Shown: positions 1 through 6,836, counted from the first letter of the stretch. The stretch: DNA of 64,000 bases from Pseudomonas oryzicola (GCF_014269185.2 NZ_JABWRZ020000002.1:434001-498000); one strand, 5' to 3'. A program made the numbers and translations. The notes: a model not told the origin generated them from the letters alone.

Positions 1-654
1 CCTGATCTGCTGGCCAAGCTGGCCACCTGGAGCGAGGCGCGGCCCGGTGGCGCCCTGCTGGCGCTGATGATGCTGTGCCACGGTACCCGCCTGGGCGAGA
101 CGCGCAGCGCGCTGTGGCGCAACGTCGATCTACAGGCCGGCCAGTGGTTCATCCCCGCTGACGACACCAAGACCAAACAGAACCACACCCTGCCGCTCAC
201 CCGCCAGGCCTGTGCACTGTTGAGCCGCTATCAGACCCAGCAAGCCGCGCAGGGCTACCAAGGGGCGTACCTGTTCCCAGCCAGCCGGCGCGGGCCACTG
301 GGCGCCACGGCAGCGAGCCAGGTGTTTGCCGAACTGAGCAACCGCCAGTGGACCAGCCACGATGTGCGCAAGGTCGCCCGCACCTGCTGGATGGACCTGG
401 GCGTGGATTACTTGGTGGGCGAGATGCTGGTGAACCACGCCCTGCGCAACATGGACGCGACCTACATCCACACCACCGCCGAAGCCCTCAAGCGCCAAGC
501 CCTCGAACGCTGGCACGACCATTTAGACGGGCTCGGGTTGAGCGCACTCACAGGCGAGACATACCCGAGATACGCAATTTCACAAGATTCGACACAGGCC
601 ACAGACCACGCGGCCCCTAGCGAAATTCAGGATGCATCACAGAGGAGCATGTAA
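1..654 (+). CDS. Tyrosine recombinase / phage integrase, 3' part (5' end outside window)
   Basis: The reading frame is open from base 1 and ends at the TAA at 652-654, so only the C-terminal catalytic domain is present. The tyrosine-recombinase catalytic set is visible in order: Arg in GTRLGE, His-x-x-Arg in SHDVRKVAR, His in VNHALRNMD, then Tyr in ATYIH. About 60 low-complexity residues follow the tyrosine. The family catalyses site-specific integration and excision of prophages and islands, commonly at tRNA 3' ends. The next gene, three bases downstream, looks like an excisionase, so this is probably an int-xis pair of the element filling 1-6860. Nothing shows which of the tRNA scars at 4716-6859 it uses. 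Confidence 0.9.
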   Translation, partial: PDLLAKLATWSEARPGGALLALMMLCHGTRLGETRSALWRNVDLQAGQWFIPADDTKTKQNHTLPLTRQACALLSRYQTQQAAQGYQGAYLFPASRRGPLGATAASQVFAELSNRQWTSHDVRKVARTCWMDLGVDYLVGEMLVNHALRNMDATYIHTTAEALKRQALERWHDHLDGLGLSALTGETYPRYAISQDSTQATDHAAPSEIQDASQRSM

Positions 655-657
655 ATC

Positions 658-888
658 ATGGTGGACGTTGAACAGGACGTTACCGAGCGGTTGGCCCAGG
701 CCGGCATCACGCCATTGATTGGGGGCCTGGTACCCGAGCCGGCCACGGCAGACCTGCTGGGATATGCCCCCAGCTACCTGCGCCGCCTGGCTGCCGAGGG
801 TCGCTCACCGCTTCCATTCGTGCGCCGCGGCAATCGGCGGTTCTACAAAATAGCCGACATAGTGCGCTTTGCGACGGATACCGACTGA
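658..888 (+). CDS. Small helix-turn-helix protein, excisionase/AlpA-like
   Basis: A 76-residue protein starting three bases after the integrase stop, probably cotranscribed with it. Its central part has the layout of small MerR/AlpA-type winged helices: ATADLLGYAPSYLRRLAAEG (helix-turn-helix), then VRRGNRRFYKIADIVRF (wing and third helix). Proteins of this type next to integrases act as recombination directionality factors or regulate integrase expression. The assignment rests on fold pattern and position only. A plain transcriptional regulator is equally possible. Confidence 0.6.
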   Translation: MVDVEQDVTERLAQAGITPLIGGLVPEPATADLLGYAPSYLRRLAAEGRSPLPFVRRGNRRFYKIADIVRFATDTD

Positions 889-969
889 GGACGTCGAAGT
901 TAACCGCTGACCGGGGTGTGCGTGCGCGCATAGGGTAGAGGACATCAACTCAACACCCCGGAGAATCCT

Positions 970-1448
970 ATGCCAGACCCGTATCAGCAGGACGTCAGCC
1001 AGCCAAGATCGGTGCGCAGATCACCGAGTTCAAAGAAGGCCTCAACACCAAGCAGGCCGAGCTCAGCGCACGCTTGCTCGAAACTGAACAGAAGCTCGCC
1101 TCTGGCCGCCACGGTAGCCCAGCCCCTAGCGGCGGCACTGATCGCAATGTCGTCACCGCTAGCGTTCTCGAAGCAGACGGCGTAGGCGAAATGCGCAACG
1201 GTCGCCAGAAGTCCACCGGGCAAATCAATTGCGAGGTGGGCATCCGCGCGGCGATCAGCCATACCCAACTATTTAAGCCCATTCAACGAGCGCTCAACCA
1301 GATCGCTCACAGCCGTGCCCTGCTGCGCCAGATGGAGGAGCGTGAGCGGCTGAGCAAAGAGATCGATCGCCTATTGGCCAGCGGCCTGAGCGCAGAAGCG
1401 CTGGAGCAGATCCGGTCGGCGCCGCCGTACAAAGCACCGGACTACTGA
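970..1448 (+). pseudogene. Frameshifted phage gene remnant, possibly capsid N-terminus
   Basis: A good Shine-Dalgarno (GGAG, six bases before ATG 970) starts a frame that reads about eleven sensible residues, then becomes Ser/Arg/Pro-rich out-of-frame sequence. The plausible protein continues in another frame from about 1002: AKIGAQITEFKEGLNTKQAE, then a heptad-like LSARLLETEQKLA, ending at 1448. A one-base shift near 1000 would join them. The coiled-coil N-terminus recalls the delta/scaffold segment of HK97-type major capsid proteins, but the rest of a capsid is absent. The final 60 residues (IAHSRALLRQMEERERLSKE...) look unrelated. I read this as a deletion and frameshift scar of prophage decay. 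Confidence 0.4.
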
Positions 1449-1535
1449 GGGGGGGCGGGTCGAAAGTCTGGAAGGTCCGCCGACCTAGACCGCCTCCGAC
1501 CCCACGCACAGATTTTTCCCCGTTTAGCAAAAAAT

Positions 1536-1689
1536 GTTAATCCGACGTTAACACCATGCCGAACGTGCATAGGGCTGGAAGCCACGTAAACAGAGGCGTA
1601 CAGGCCGATAGCGCCCTCTGACGGACGTTAACAGGGTTAACACCTTTAACACCAAAAAGTTAACGCCTTAACACCCACGAGTTAACACC
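1536..1689 (+). repeat. Cluster of GTTAACACC direct repeats
   Basis: The 9-mer GTTAACACC occurs exactly at 1547, 1636 and 1681. Variants are TTTAACACC at 1645, GTTAACGCC at 1659 and CTTAACACC at 1667, with partial copies at 1536 and 1627. The last four copies are nearly back to back. The cluster ends just before the ribosome-binding site (GGAGG at 1690) of the gene at 1706. Such arrays usually bind a protein: iterons of a replication initiator, or operators of a phage regulator. Which of these applies cannot be told from the sequence. Confidence 0.7.
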
Positions 1690-1705
1690 CGGAGGCTTCC
1701 CGCTG

Positions 1706-2065
1706 ATGATCACTCAACCAGTTCCATCCACCTTTCAAGAGCGTTTCGCCCGAGCCTGCGAGGTAGCTACCTTCACCCTGGACAAAGGCGGCCCCTGCTA
1801 TCTGCTGTGGGAAGTCGATCATGTCCAGGCCGGCCGAAGGGTGAAGCTCGATGGCGTGTTCTTCACCGAGGAGGAGGCACGCATATCCGCTGACTTGTTG
1901 CGTGGCACCCTGCGCGGCGCCCGCGTTTCCATGTCGAGCTATGCGCCCAATTGGAACCCTTGCTCTGCCCGAAAGGCTTCCATTCGCCTGGAAGCACTGC
2001 AGTGCCGCGAAATGCTCGCCCGGCGTCTGGGCGTGCACCTGGCTATGCCACAAGAGGCGGTGTGA
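1706..2065 (+). CDS. Hypothetical phage-island protein, 119 aa
   Basis: A 119-residue protein with Shine-Dalgarno GGAGG twelve bases before ATG 1706. Its stop overlaps the start of the tail assembly gene (TGATGA-type overlap at 2063-2067), so the two are translationally coupled. I do not recognise a family. It has no signal peptide or membrane segment. Charged, mixed alpha/beta-looking sequence (LLWEVDHVQAGRRVKLDGVF) is followed by an Arg/Ala-rich C-terminal helix. In lambdoid phages the position before gpI is held by the NlpC-type protein gpK, but no Cys/His peptidase motif is visible here. Confidence 0.55.
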   Translation: MITQPVPSTFQERFARACEVATFTLDKGGPCYLLWEVDHVQAGRRVKLDGVFFTEEEARISADLLRGTLRGARVSMSSYAPNWNPCSARKASIRLEALQCREMLARRLGVHLAMPQEAV

Positions 2066-2664
2066 TGACTGGGACCGTGATCGACTATGCGCCAAAAACC
2101 AAAATCCGCCTGGGCGGTTTCTTGGGCAAGAAATACGGCAAGCACCATCACTTCGTGCTAGAGCGCGGTGACGCAAAAGAGGCCGCCAAAGCGCTGGATG
2201 CGAACTATCCGGGCTTCGCCCGTGACCTGGCTGAAGCTGAGGGTCGCGGCCTACGCTTCGCCGTGTTCAAGAATGGCAAAAACATTGGTGAGGGTGACCT
2301 GGAACGAGGCGGCGCACGGGAGCTCTGGTTTGTCCCCGTCATTCACGGCAGTAAGCGGGGCGGTCTGTTGCAGACTGTGCTTGGCGTAGCACTGATCGTC
2401 GCCGCTTCGTTCGCCACAGGCGGCCTAGCTGCCGGCCTGATGGGCGCAGGGATTGCCAACGTAGCGGGAGGGGTTCTGCAGATGCTTAGCCCACAGGCTA
2501 GCGGACTAAGCCACAGCGGCTCGCCCGAGAACCTAGCGAGCTATGCCTTCGGCAGCGCCAAGAACACCACAGCCAGCGGCTTACCAGTGCCAATTTGCAT
2601 CGGCGAGCGGCGCTGGGGCGGGGCCATCATCTCGGCATCGATCATGGCGCAGGACAAAGCTTAA
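2065..2664 (+). CDS. Phage tail assembly protein, lambda gpI family
   Basis: The start is ATG 2065 (MTGTVIDYAPKTKIRLGG), which overlaps the upstream stop; an in-frame extension back to 1951 lies inside the previous gene and is rejected. The 199-residue product has the layout of lambda tail assembly protein I: an N-terminal ubiquitin-like part (residues 1-100), a small-residue hydrophobic stretch (TVLGVALIVAASFATGGLAA), then LQMLSP and a short C-terminal strand region. Known gpI proteins help assemble the tail tip. No host-specificity protein J gene follows; instead the prophage stops and cargo begins, so this is a relic of a truncated tail module. Confidence 0.8.
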   Translation: MTGTVIDYAPKTKIRLGGFLGKKYGKHHHFVLERGDAKEAAKALDANYPGFARDLAEAEGRGLRFAVFKNGKNIGEGDLERGGARELWFVPVIHGSKRGGLLQTVLGVALIVAASFATGGLAAGLMGAGIANVAGGVLQMLSPQASGLSHSGSPENLASYAFGSAKNTTASGLPVPICIGERRWGGAIISASIMAQDKA

Positions 2665-2705
2665 ACTAAGCCTGAGTTATTTTGAGGCACCCGATCTAGC
2701 CATTC

Positions 2706-2733
2706 AGGGGTGTCCTCAACTTTGAGGATACCC
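2706..2733. repeat. Island palindrome, copy 1
   Basis: AGGGGTGTCCTCA, four bases, TGAGGATACCC. The arms pair over 11 bases with one mismatch. It lies directly after the stop of the retron RT gene (minus strand) and between it and the tail gene. The left arm is identical over 13 bases to copy 2 at 5020-5032. It has no T-run, so a simple intrinsic terminator is unlikely. Confidence 0.6.
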
Positions 2734-2735
2734 AA

Positions 2736-4415
2736 CTACAGTCGTTCTTTCAGCGCAGGTAGAATTTTTATAAGTTCAGAGACGCGTATAAAGCTATTCT
2801 GCCCCTCAGAGCTGCCGGCAGCTCCTTTGGCTGCGATTCCAACCACTCGCTGGCGAGAGTTAATAACAGGGCCGCCACTATTGCCTGGGTAGAGCATTTT
2901 ATCAACTTCGGAATGCATTACCTCAGGTTTGTATAGCGGGTATTTATTCGAAATTCTAGCCTGAATAACACCAACCCTTGCGCCGTCTTTGACATTTGGG
3001 AATCCAAGGATAACTACTTGGTCGCCGATGTTTGGCTCTTCATCGGTTTCCAAGTGAAAGAATTCCTGGGTGCCGCAGTCATGTACCTTTAGGATTGCTA
3101 TGTCTATTGCTCTGTTGCGATATATGACTTCAGCTGTTAACTTCTGGCCGTCATCGTCTACTTGGTATATTTCGCACTCATCTACGGTTACGCCTTTTTC
3201 CTCTAGGACGTGCGCGCATGTAACCAAGATCCCGCTTTCGATCATGAATCCTGAGCCTTGCGCTATGATGCAATCATCATTTACGTCTATAGCCACTTGT
3301 ACGACCCAGCATTTGGCGCGAACGAATTTGCTTACTGCGATAATAGCTTCGCGCTCTGAGGTTGTAAGCTGTGGTGGCGGAACCTTGAACTTTAAAGGAA
3401 GGACGTTAAATCGGTTGGCCAGTCGGGCATATACAGGCGAAGTCTTCCCTAAAACCTGATGAAGGAAGAGGAGCCTTCCCTGAACGTGAGCCGCCAATGG
3501 CGTTGAGGAGTCTGCGTTTTGCTCCTTACGCCGCTCGTTCGCTACGGTCTCACCATCGCGCTCTAGCGAATGGATCATCGCCGCCGTTTTGCGGATATAT
3601 CTCCGGTCAATATTAGCCTTTGCGTTAGCTAGTAAACCAGTGACTAGTTGCTGTTCCGTACGCGACAATAAACGAACCTTGCGCTCGTTTTCAACAAAGC
3701 CGAAGTTGTTGATTATTGATTTTAACTCATCGCCTAGCGTGGCTTTGTAGTGACTTAGCTCGCCTTGTCTTCCGGATGCTTTGACGATTGCTGAACTAAC
3801 GTAGCGCAAGGGGCAATAAAATGAAAAAGTTATGTCATCGGCGTACCGTGAATAAGTTGCTTTGTGCCTAATCGCCAATTCATAAAGTTTCCGATCCATG
3901 CTGGCACAAAACATGTTCGATAAAACTGGTGATGTGGGTGCGCCCTGTGGAAGCGAACCTCTGTATGTGCAGAGGTGCGCTATGACGCTTGCTGTTTGAG
4001 GTAGTAGTGAGTATGGCTTAGCTATAAGCATACCCCTTAATCGATGAAAATTAATTGAGGGGAAGAAGTCCTGTAGGTCAACGTTGAACACATAGCTGCT
4101 GCGCTTGTGCTTGTCAGCGTTTACGACGATTCCGGATTCTTTAATGAAGCCTGTAACGCCTTTTCTAGGGGTATAGAGAAGGGTCAGTCTTCTAGCTAAG
4201 CGTATTTGTAAAGTTTTTAGCCAGTTCTCAGGCGCTAATATATGACGCGGCTCACCATTTTTTTTGGGTATGGTGAAGTGCCGGTAGTTTGCGCTCATGT
4301 CGCGATCGTAATAAAAGCGCTTGATCTTGTTGTATGAAGTGCCAAGCATGAATGCCAAATCTTCTGGTGTAGTGCTTGGATTCAAACAATCATTAATGAG
4401 GATGCCCCCATCCAT
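2736..4415 (-). CDS. Retron-type reverse transcriptase fused to trypsin-like serine protease
   Basis: A 559-residue two-domain protein. Residues 45-285 form a reverse transcriptase: the first catalytic Asp in NVDLQDFFPS (111-120), LPQGAPTSP (155-163), and the YADD catalytic pair (191-194). It carries both motifs that set retron RTs apart: NAxxH as NADKH (99-103) and VTG (258-260). Residues 370-545 are a chymotrypsin-fold protease with an intact triad: His402 in TCAHV, Asp438 in AIDIAI, Ser513 in GNSGGP. RT-protease fusions are a known class of retron-like RTs, thought to be phage defence systems with the protease as effector. The gene is AT-richer than its surroundings and sits among phage genes and tRNA scars, so it was acquired. 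No separate effector gene is adjacent. The msr-msd RNA would be expected at 4416-4680. Confidence 0.92.
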   Translation of the reverse strand: MDGGILINDCLNPSTTPEDLAFMLGTSYNKIKRFYYDRDMSANYRHFTIPKKNGEPRHILAPENWLKTLQIRLARRLTLLYTPRKGVTGFIKESGIVVNADKHKRSSYVFNVDLQDFFPSINFHRLRGMLIAKPYSLLPQTASVIAHLCTYRGSLPQGAPTSPVLSNMFCASMDRKLYELAIRHKATYSRYADDITFSFYCPLRYVSSAIVKASGRQGELSHYKATLGDELKSIINNFGFVENERKVRLLSRTEQQLVTGLLANAKANIDRRYIRKTAAMIHSLERDGETVANERRKEQNADSSTPLAAHVQGRLLFLHQVLGKTSPVYARLANRFNVLPLKFKVPPPQLTTSEREAIIAVSKFVRAKCWVVQVAIDVNDDCIIAQGSGFMIESGILVTCAHVLEEKGVTVDECEIYQVDDDGQKLTAEVIYRNRAIDIAILKVHDCGTQEFFHLETDEEPNIGDQVVILGFPNVKDGARVGVIQARISNKYPLYKPEVMHSEVDKMLYPGNSGGPVINSRQRVVGIAAKGAAGSSEGQNSFIRVSELIKILPALKERL

Positions 4416-4669
4416 ATTTCACCCTATTCGTTCAGAGTATCGTCCAGAGTTATCATCGCGATGTTGCGTATAGCGTTTTCGTGTAGGGTCGCGTTTGAAC
4501 AACCCAATTTAATACCTGGATGGAGGCGAGAAGAGGGTACGCTAAGGAAGCGACTGATGGCAATACGTCATGACAACGTTTGAAACAGTTGTGAAGGCTT
4601 GGCGCCACACCCTGTCTGGGAAGACGATTACGCGAAAACGGGGAACGAACGGGGAAAGCCGACCTGACA
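4416..4669 (-). other. Leader of the retron RT gene; candidate location of the msr-msd RNA
   Basis: About 250 bases without a credible gene lie between the RT start and the tRNA-scar terminator. In known retrons the template RNA is encoded immediately upstream of the RT on the same strand, so this is where it should be. By eye I see short imperfect repeats, including the palindrome GTTTCAAAC near 4581 and paired GGGGAACGAACGGGGAA-like repeats near 4640-4656, but no long msd stem with flanking a1/a2 arms that I would commit to. Confidence 0.3.
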
Positions 4670-4679
4670 AAAAATGAAA

Positions 4680-4706
4680 AAGGCCTGCAGCGACGCTGCA
4701 AGCCTT
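4680..4706 (-). terminator. Intrinsic terminator after tRNA fragment
   Basis: Arms AAGGCCTGCAGCG (4680-4692) and CGCTGCAAGCCTT (4694-4706) pair with one mismatch. On the minus strand the stem is followed by TTTTTCATTTTTT. It lies nine bases beyond the CCA end of the tRNA fragment and looks like that tRNA's native terminator carried along with the att site. Confidence 0.75.
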
Positions 4707-4715
4707 TGATTTTTC

Positions 4716-4760
4716 TGGTGGGCCCACACGGACTCGAACCGTGGACCAAAGGATTATGAG
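4716..4760 (-). pseudogene. 3' fragment of a CAT-anticodon tRNA (probably tRNA-Ile2), att scar
   Basis: Read on the minus strand, the 45 bases run from an anticodon loop (CTCATAATCC) through the variable region and T-arm (CACGG, TTCGAGT, CCGTG) to the acceptor strand TGGGCCC and ACCA. The sequence before the anticodon loop is not tRNA-like, so only the 3' portion is present. Islands that integrate into tRNA genes leave exactly this kind of 3' duplication at one end. CTCATAATCC with a GGGCCC acceptor fits tRNA-Ile(CAT) better than initiator or elongator Met, by recollection rather than alignment. Confidence 0.75.
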
Positions 4761-4854
4761 ATCGCCAGGCCGGTGCCGCCTTTTGTGTCTTGATCTAGGC
4801 CCTGAAACGTCGGCAAAGACCTAAACCGAGCGCGGCTGCCTGCAGGGTGAGGTG

Positions 4855-5019
4855 ATGGGAAGGATTCTGGTCATGCTGATGGAGGATGAGGTTCACGGCG
4901 ATACGGTAGCCAACAATGTCGAGTCGTGCATCCGCCACATGCAGGAGCAAACCCTGAAGCAGCTTCGTGCGAAAATGGTCCGAGCGGCGCAACCACTGAA
5001 CCGAGCTGCCGGACGATAA
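4855..5019 (+). CDS. Possible 54-aa small protein
   Basis: The frame from ATG 4855 reads MGRILVMLMEDEVHGDTVAN and continues into a basic amphipathic helix (HMQEQTLKQLRAKMVRAAQ), stopping with TAA at 5017-5019. A GTGAGG ribosome-binding-like stretch precedes it. It ends right at island palindrome copy 2. The codon pattern is reasonable, but the opposite strand also carries a 96-residue frame, and neither matches anything I know. It may be the tail of a lost gene. Confidence 0.3.
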   Translation: MGRILVMLMEDEVHGDTVANNVESCIRHMQEQTLKQLRAKMVRAAQPLNRAAGR

Positions 5020-5046
5020 AGGGGTGTCCTCAGATCTGAGGCCCCC
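5020..5046. repeat. Island palindrome, copy 2
   Basis: AGGGGTGTCCTCA (5020-5032) continues into the perfect 14-base palindrome CCTCAGATCTGAGG (5028-5041) and a C-run. It shares 13 identical bases with copy 1 at 2706. It lies about 30 bases past the stop of the minus-strand gene 5076-5765, as copy 1 lies just past the RT gene's stop. Confidence 0.6.
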
Positions 5047-5075
5047 TAAGCTCGGGGATCGGAGCAGGACGCTCG

Positions 5076-5765
5076 TTAACTGCAACTAAGTAACGTTCCA
5101 TCGTAAAAAAATTTCACGGATCGACCGCCCGCGGAGTAAAAGCCCACGCCTGTCTCCCTTAGCTCCCCATACTTTGCCAAGCGCTTGAGTCTTTCTGCGC
5201 GAGAAATTCCGGGAGCGCAGTGATCTAGGAGACGCTGGTCTTTCTGTACGTTTGATACCGTAGCTGGCGGGATCTTGGTTTCCAGGGTCCATTCAACCTG
5301 AAGACTCTTAAACCTCTTATATTCCTCGATAGAGACGTATTTCTCTAGTTGAGTTCGAAGGCCAATTTCCACGCCCTTCGTGCCTACAATGGCGCTAAAT
5401 TCTGAAAGCTCGATCGGCTGACTGAGGACCCTGAAACCATCCGAGTCCATGAAGTTAAGGATGAATTGTGCCTTCCGGTTTTGTTCAGCTAGACGAGGAT
5501 CGGCTAGATATGCGGGATAGCCGGCAACATCTACGGATAGCAAGAGCTTCCCGGACACCACCTTCGTCTTGACGTGGAGCTCCATGCCGAGGTTTTTGCT
5601 AAGGTCTGCTGACCACTCCCTCGGGGACTCGTACTGCTGGGCCTGGCGCCGCTCGTAGCTATCAGCTACCCATGAGTAAAGCCCGATTACGATGGCTAGG
5701 GCCACACTTGCAAGGAAGAGGCCTGTGGCGAGCTTCGCAACAGCGAGAAGAAAGGACTTCATCAT
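5076..5765 (-). CDS. Unrecognised single-pass membrane protein, 229 aa
   Basis: The start is taken at MMKSF (5765); a longer frame to 5810 adds residues with no visible ribosome-binding site. Residues 5-35 form one strong membrane segment (LATGLFLASVALAIVIGLYSW), followed by a soluble domain of about 190 residues rich in strands and a Cys near the end (LLDHCAPG). This suggests an inner-membrane anchor with a periplasmic or cytoplasmic sensor-like domain. I recognise no family. It lies between two tRNA-like scars and beside palindrome copy 2, so it is part of the cargo. GC is somewhat below the core genes further right. Confidence 0.65.
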   Translation of the reverse strand: MMKSFLLAVAKLATGLFLASVALAIVIGLYSWVADSYERRQAQQYESPREWSADLSKNLGMELHVKTKVVSGKLLLSVDVAGYPAYLADPRLAEQNRKAQFILNFMDSDGFRVLSQPIELSEFSAIVGTKGVEIGLRTQLEKYVSIEEYKRFKSLQVEWTLETKIPPATVSNVQKDQRLLDHCAPGISRAERLKRLAKYGELRETGVGFYSAGGRSVKFFYDGTLLSCS

Positions 5766-5822
5766 GACGCCTGACGTATAGGGATGTCGGGCCATTCTCT
5801 TACATATCACTTGCAGACAAAA

Positions 5823-5845
5823 AGCCCCACTCGAAGAGTGAGGCT
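5823..5845 (-). terminator. Intrinsic terminator, minus strand
   Basis: Arms AGCCCCACTC and GAGTGAGGCT pair with one mismatch around GAA, followed on the minus strand by TTTTTG. It would end transcripts of the gene at 5942-6679. Its spacing from the adjacent tRNA-like fragment resembles the arrangement at 4680-4760. Confidence 0.7.
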
Positions 5846-5861
5846 AAGTCATTGATTTTAT

Positions 5862-5888
5862 TGATGCCTCACACGAGCTCGAACCGTC
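5862..5888 (-). pseudogene. Decayed tRNA 3'-end-like fragment, possible second att scar
   Basis: On the plus strand, CACACGAGCTCGAACCGT matches CACACGGACTCGAACCGT of the fragment at 4716-4760 at 16 of 18 positions. On the minus strand it reads as a T-arm and acceptor end (GACGG, TTCGAGC, TCGTG, TGAGGCA). The bases after the acceptor end and the terminator placement also resemble the first copy. The terminal CCA is eroded. Evidence is by-eye alignment only. Confidence 0.4.
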
Positions 5889-5941
5889 CTTGGCGACTGA
5901 AAGAACGGTGGATACCGCCCCCTTCGGGATCGCAGTCATAT

Positions 5942-6679
5942 TTAACGTAGTTCTTGAGGAGTGGGCCTAGGGTCAGAGCTTTCGCTGCCTTGCTGCGATT
6001 GCAAAGCCTGGGTTGCAATACGTGCACGCCTCATACGTCTCAACTCCCTGGCCGCTCGACGCTTTTGTTCAGATCTATCAATAGCGGTGTAAAGGTCAAC
6101 TTTGAGACGTTTGGTGCCTGTTAGGCTGGACAGGCTCTTCTGCACGCCCTCCAAGCTACGAGCTATCCCGATTACCGGGTCGCGCCCAAGCTCACTAGCT
6201 CCAGCATAGTCAGCCATATCCAGTGTATAGACATTGGTTTCCCTCGGTTTGTCTTTGCTGCCTCGGCGCCACGAAATCGTAACTTCGAAAGCCTTTCCCT
6301 CTAGGATGCTGACGTCGGCGAGGTAGCTCCGCAAGCCCTGCCCTGGCTTCAAAACACTCACGCACTCAAAAGGAATTTTCGCATCCTCCCTGCGGGCCTC
6401 TCCATTTTGAAGAGCGGGATCAAACTGAATTTGGATGTCGTAGGCCGTGGCATTTCCAGTGTTATCCACAACCAAGTCAAAGTGACGCAGAGACCAGCGA
6501 TTTGGGCTGAGCGTCGCGACCACATGCGGCTGATCTGACGCTTCGGCCATCCGTGTGGTTTCTTTTGCGAGTAATTTTGTGACACGCCACAGAAATATCG
6601 TAGCAACCGCTGTCACGAAGGTCGCAAGCATTCCCCCAAAACCCAGTACCGCACTTATCCAATTTTCCTGGTCAGCCAT
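5942..6679 (-). CDS. Unrecognised membrane-anchored protein, 245 aa
   Basis: One membrane segment near the N-terminus (VLGFGGMLATFVTAVATIFLW, residues 11-31) is followed by a strand-rich domain (HVVATLSPNRWSLRHFDLVV, then NTGNATAYDIQIQF) of immunoglobulin-like appearance. The last 60 residues are a basic helical tail (KRRAARELRRMRRAR). Proteins with this layout are common as hypothetical ORFs in Pseudomonas islands, and I can name no function. A terminator follows at 5823-5845. Proximity to the retron RT makes a defence or cargo role possible, but nothing in the sequence proves it. Confidence 0.7.
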   Translation of the reverse strand: MADQENWISAVLGFGGMLATFVTAVATIFLWRVTKLLAKETTRMAEASDQPHVVATLSPNRWSLRHFDLVVDNTGNATAYDIQIQFDPALQNGEARREDAKIPFECVSVLKPGQGLRSYLADVSILEGKAFEVTISWRRGSKDKPRETNVYTLDMADYAGASELGRDPVIGIARSLEGVQKSLSSLTGTKRLKVDLYTAIDRSEQKRRAARELRRMRRARIATQALQSQQGSESSDPRPTPQELR

Positions 6680-6724
6680 AATTTCCGTCCGTGATCATTT
6701 TCGTGAGCTCGCCCAGGATTATAG

Positions 6725-6748
6725 GGTCTCCTCAAATCTGAGGAGACC
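6725..6748. repeat. Island palindrome, copy 3
   Basis: GGTCTCCTCA, AATC, TGAGGAGACC: perfect 10-base arms. It has the same core (CCTCA, four bases, TGAGG) as copies 1 and 2. It lies upstream of the membrane gene 5942-6679 and about 90 bases before the terminal tRNA scar. Confidence 0.6.
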
Positions 6749-6836
6749 GGTCACTCAATAAAGTGTGAGTAGGATTATGAGTAGACCCCATGACTGAACT
6801 GGTTAAACCTACAAATCCCGCGACCTATAAGACAAA

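Noticed and set aside
130..522. Minus-strand 130-codon frame opposite the integrase
   Set aside because: Low-complexity shadow of the plus-strand catalytic domain. It has no ribosome-binding site, and the integrase motifs on the other strand are decisive.
4416..4669. Calling a definite msr-msd RNA here
   Set aside because: The position is right, but I could not find a long stem with flanking inverted arms, so only a candidate region is given.
4795..5085. Minus-strand frame of 96 codons
   Set aside because: Leu/Ser/Arg-rich with no ribosome-binding site and it crosses palindrome copy 2; the plus-strand 54-codon frame is slightly more protein-like, and even that is weak.
6771..6781. AGGATTATGAG as a third tRNA scar
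   Set aside because: Eleven bases match the fragment at 4750-4760, but the flanking bases show no tRNA structure, so chance cannot be excluded. It is mentioned only as support.
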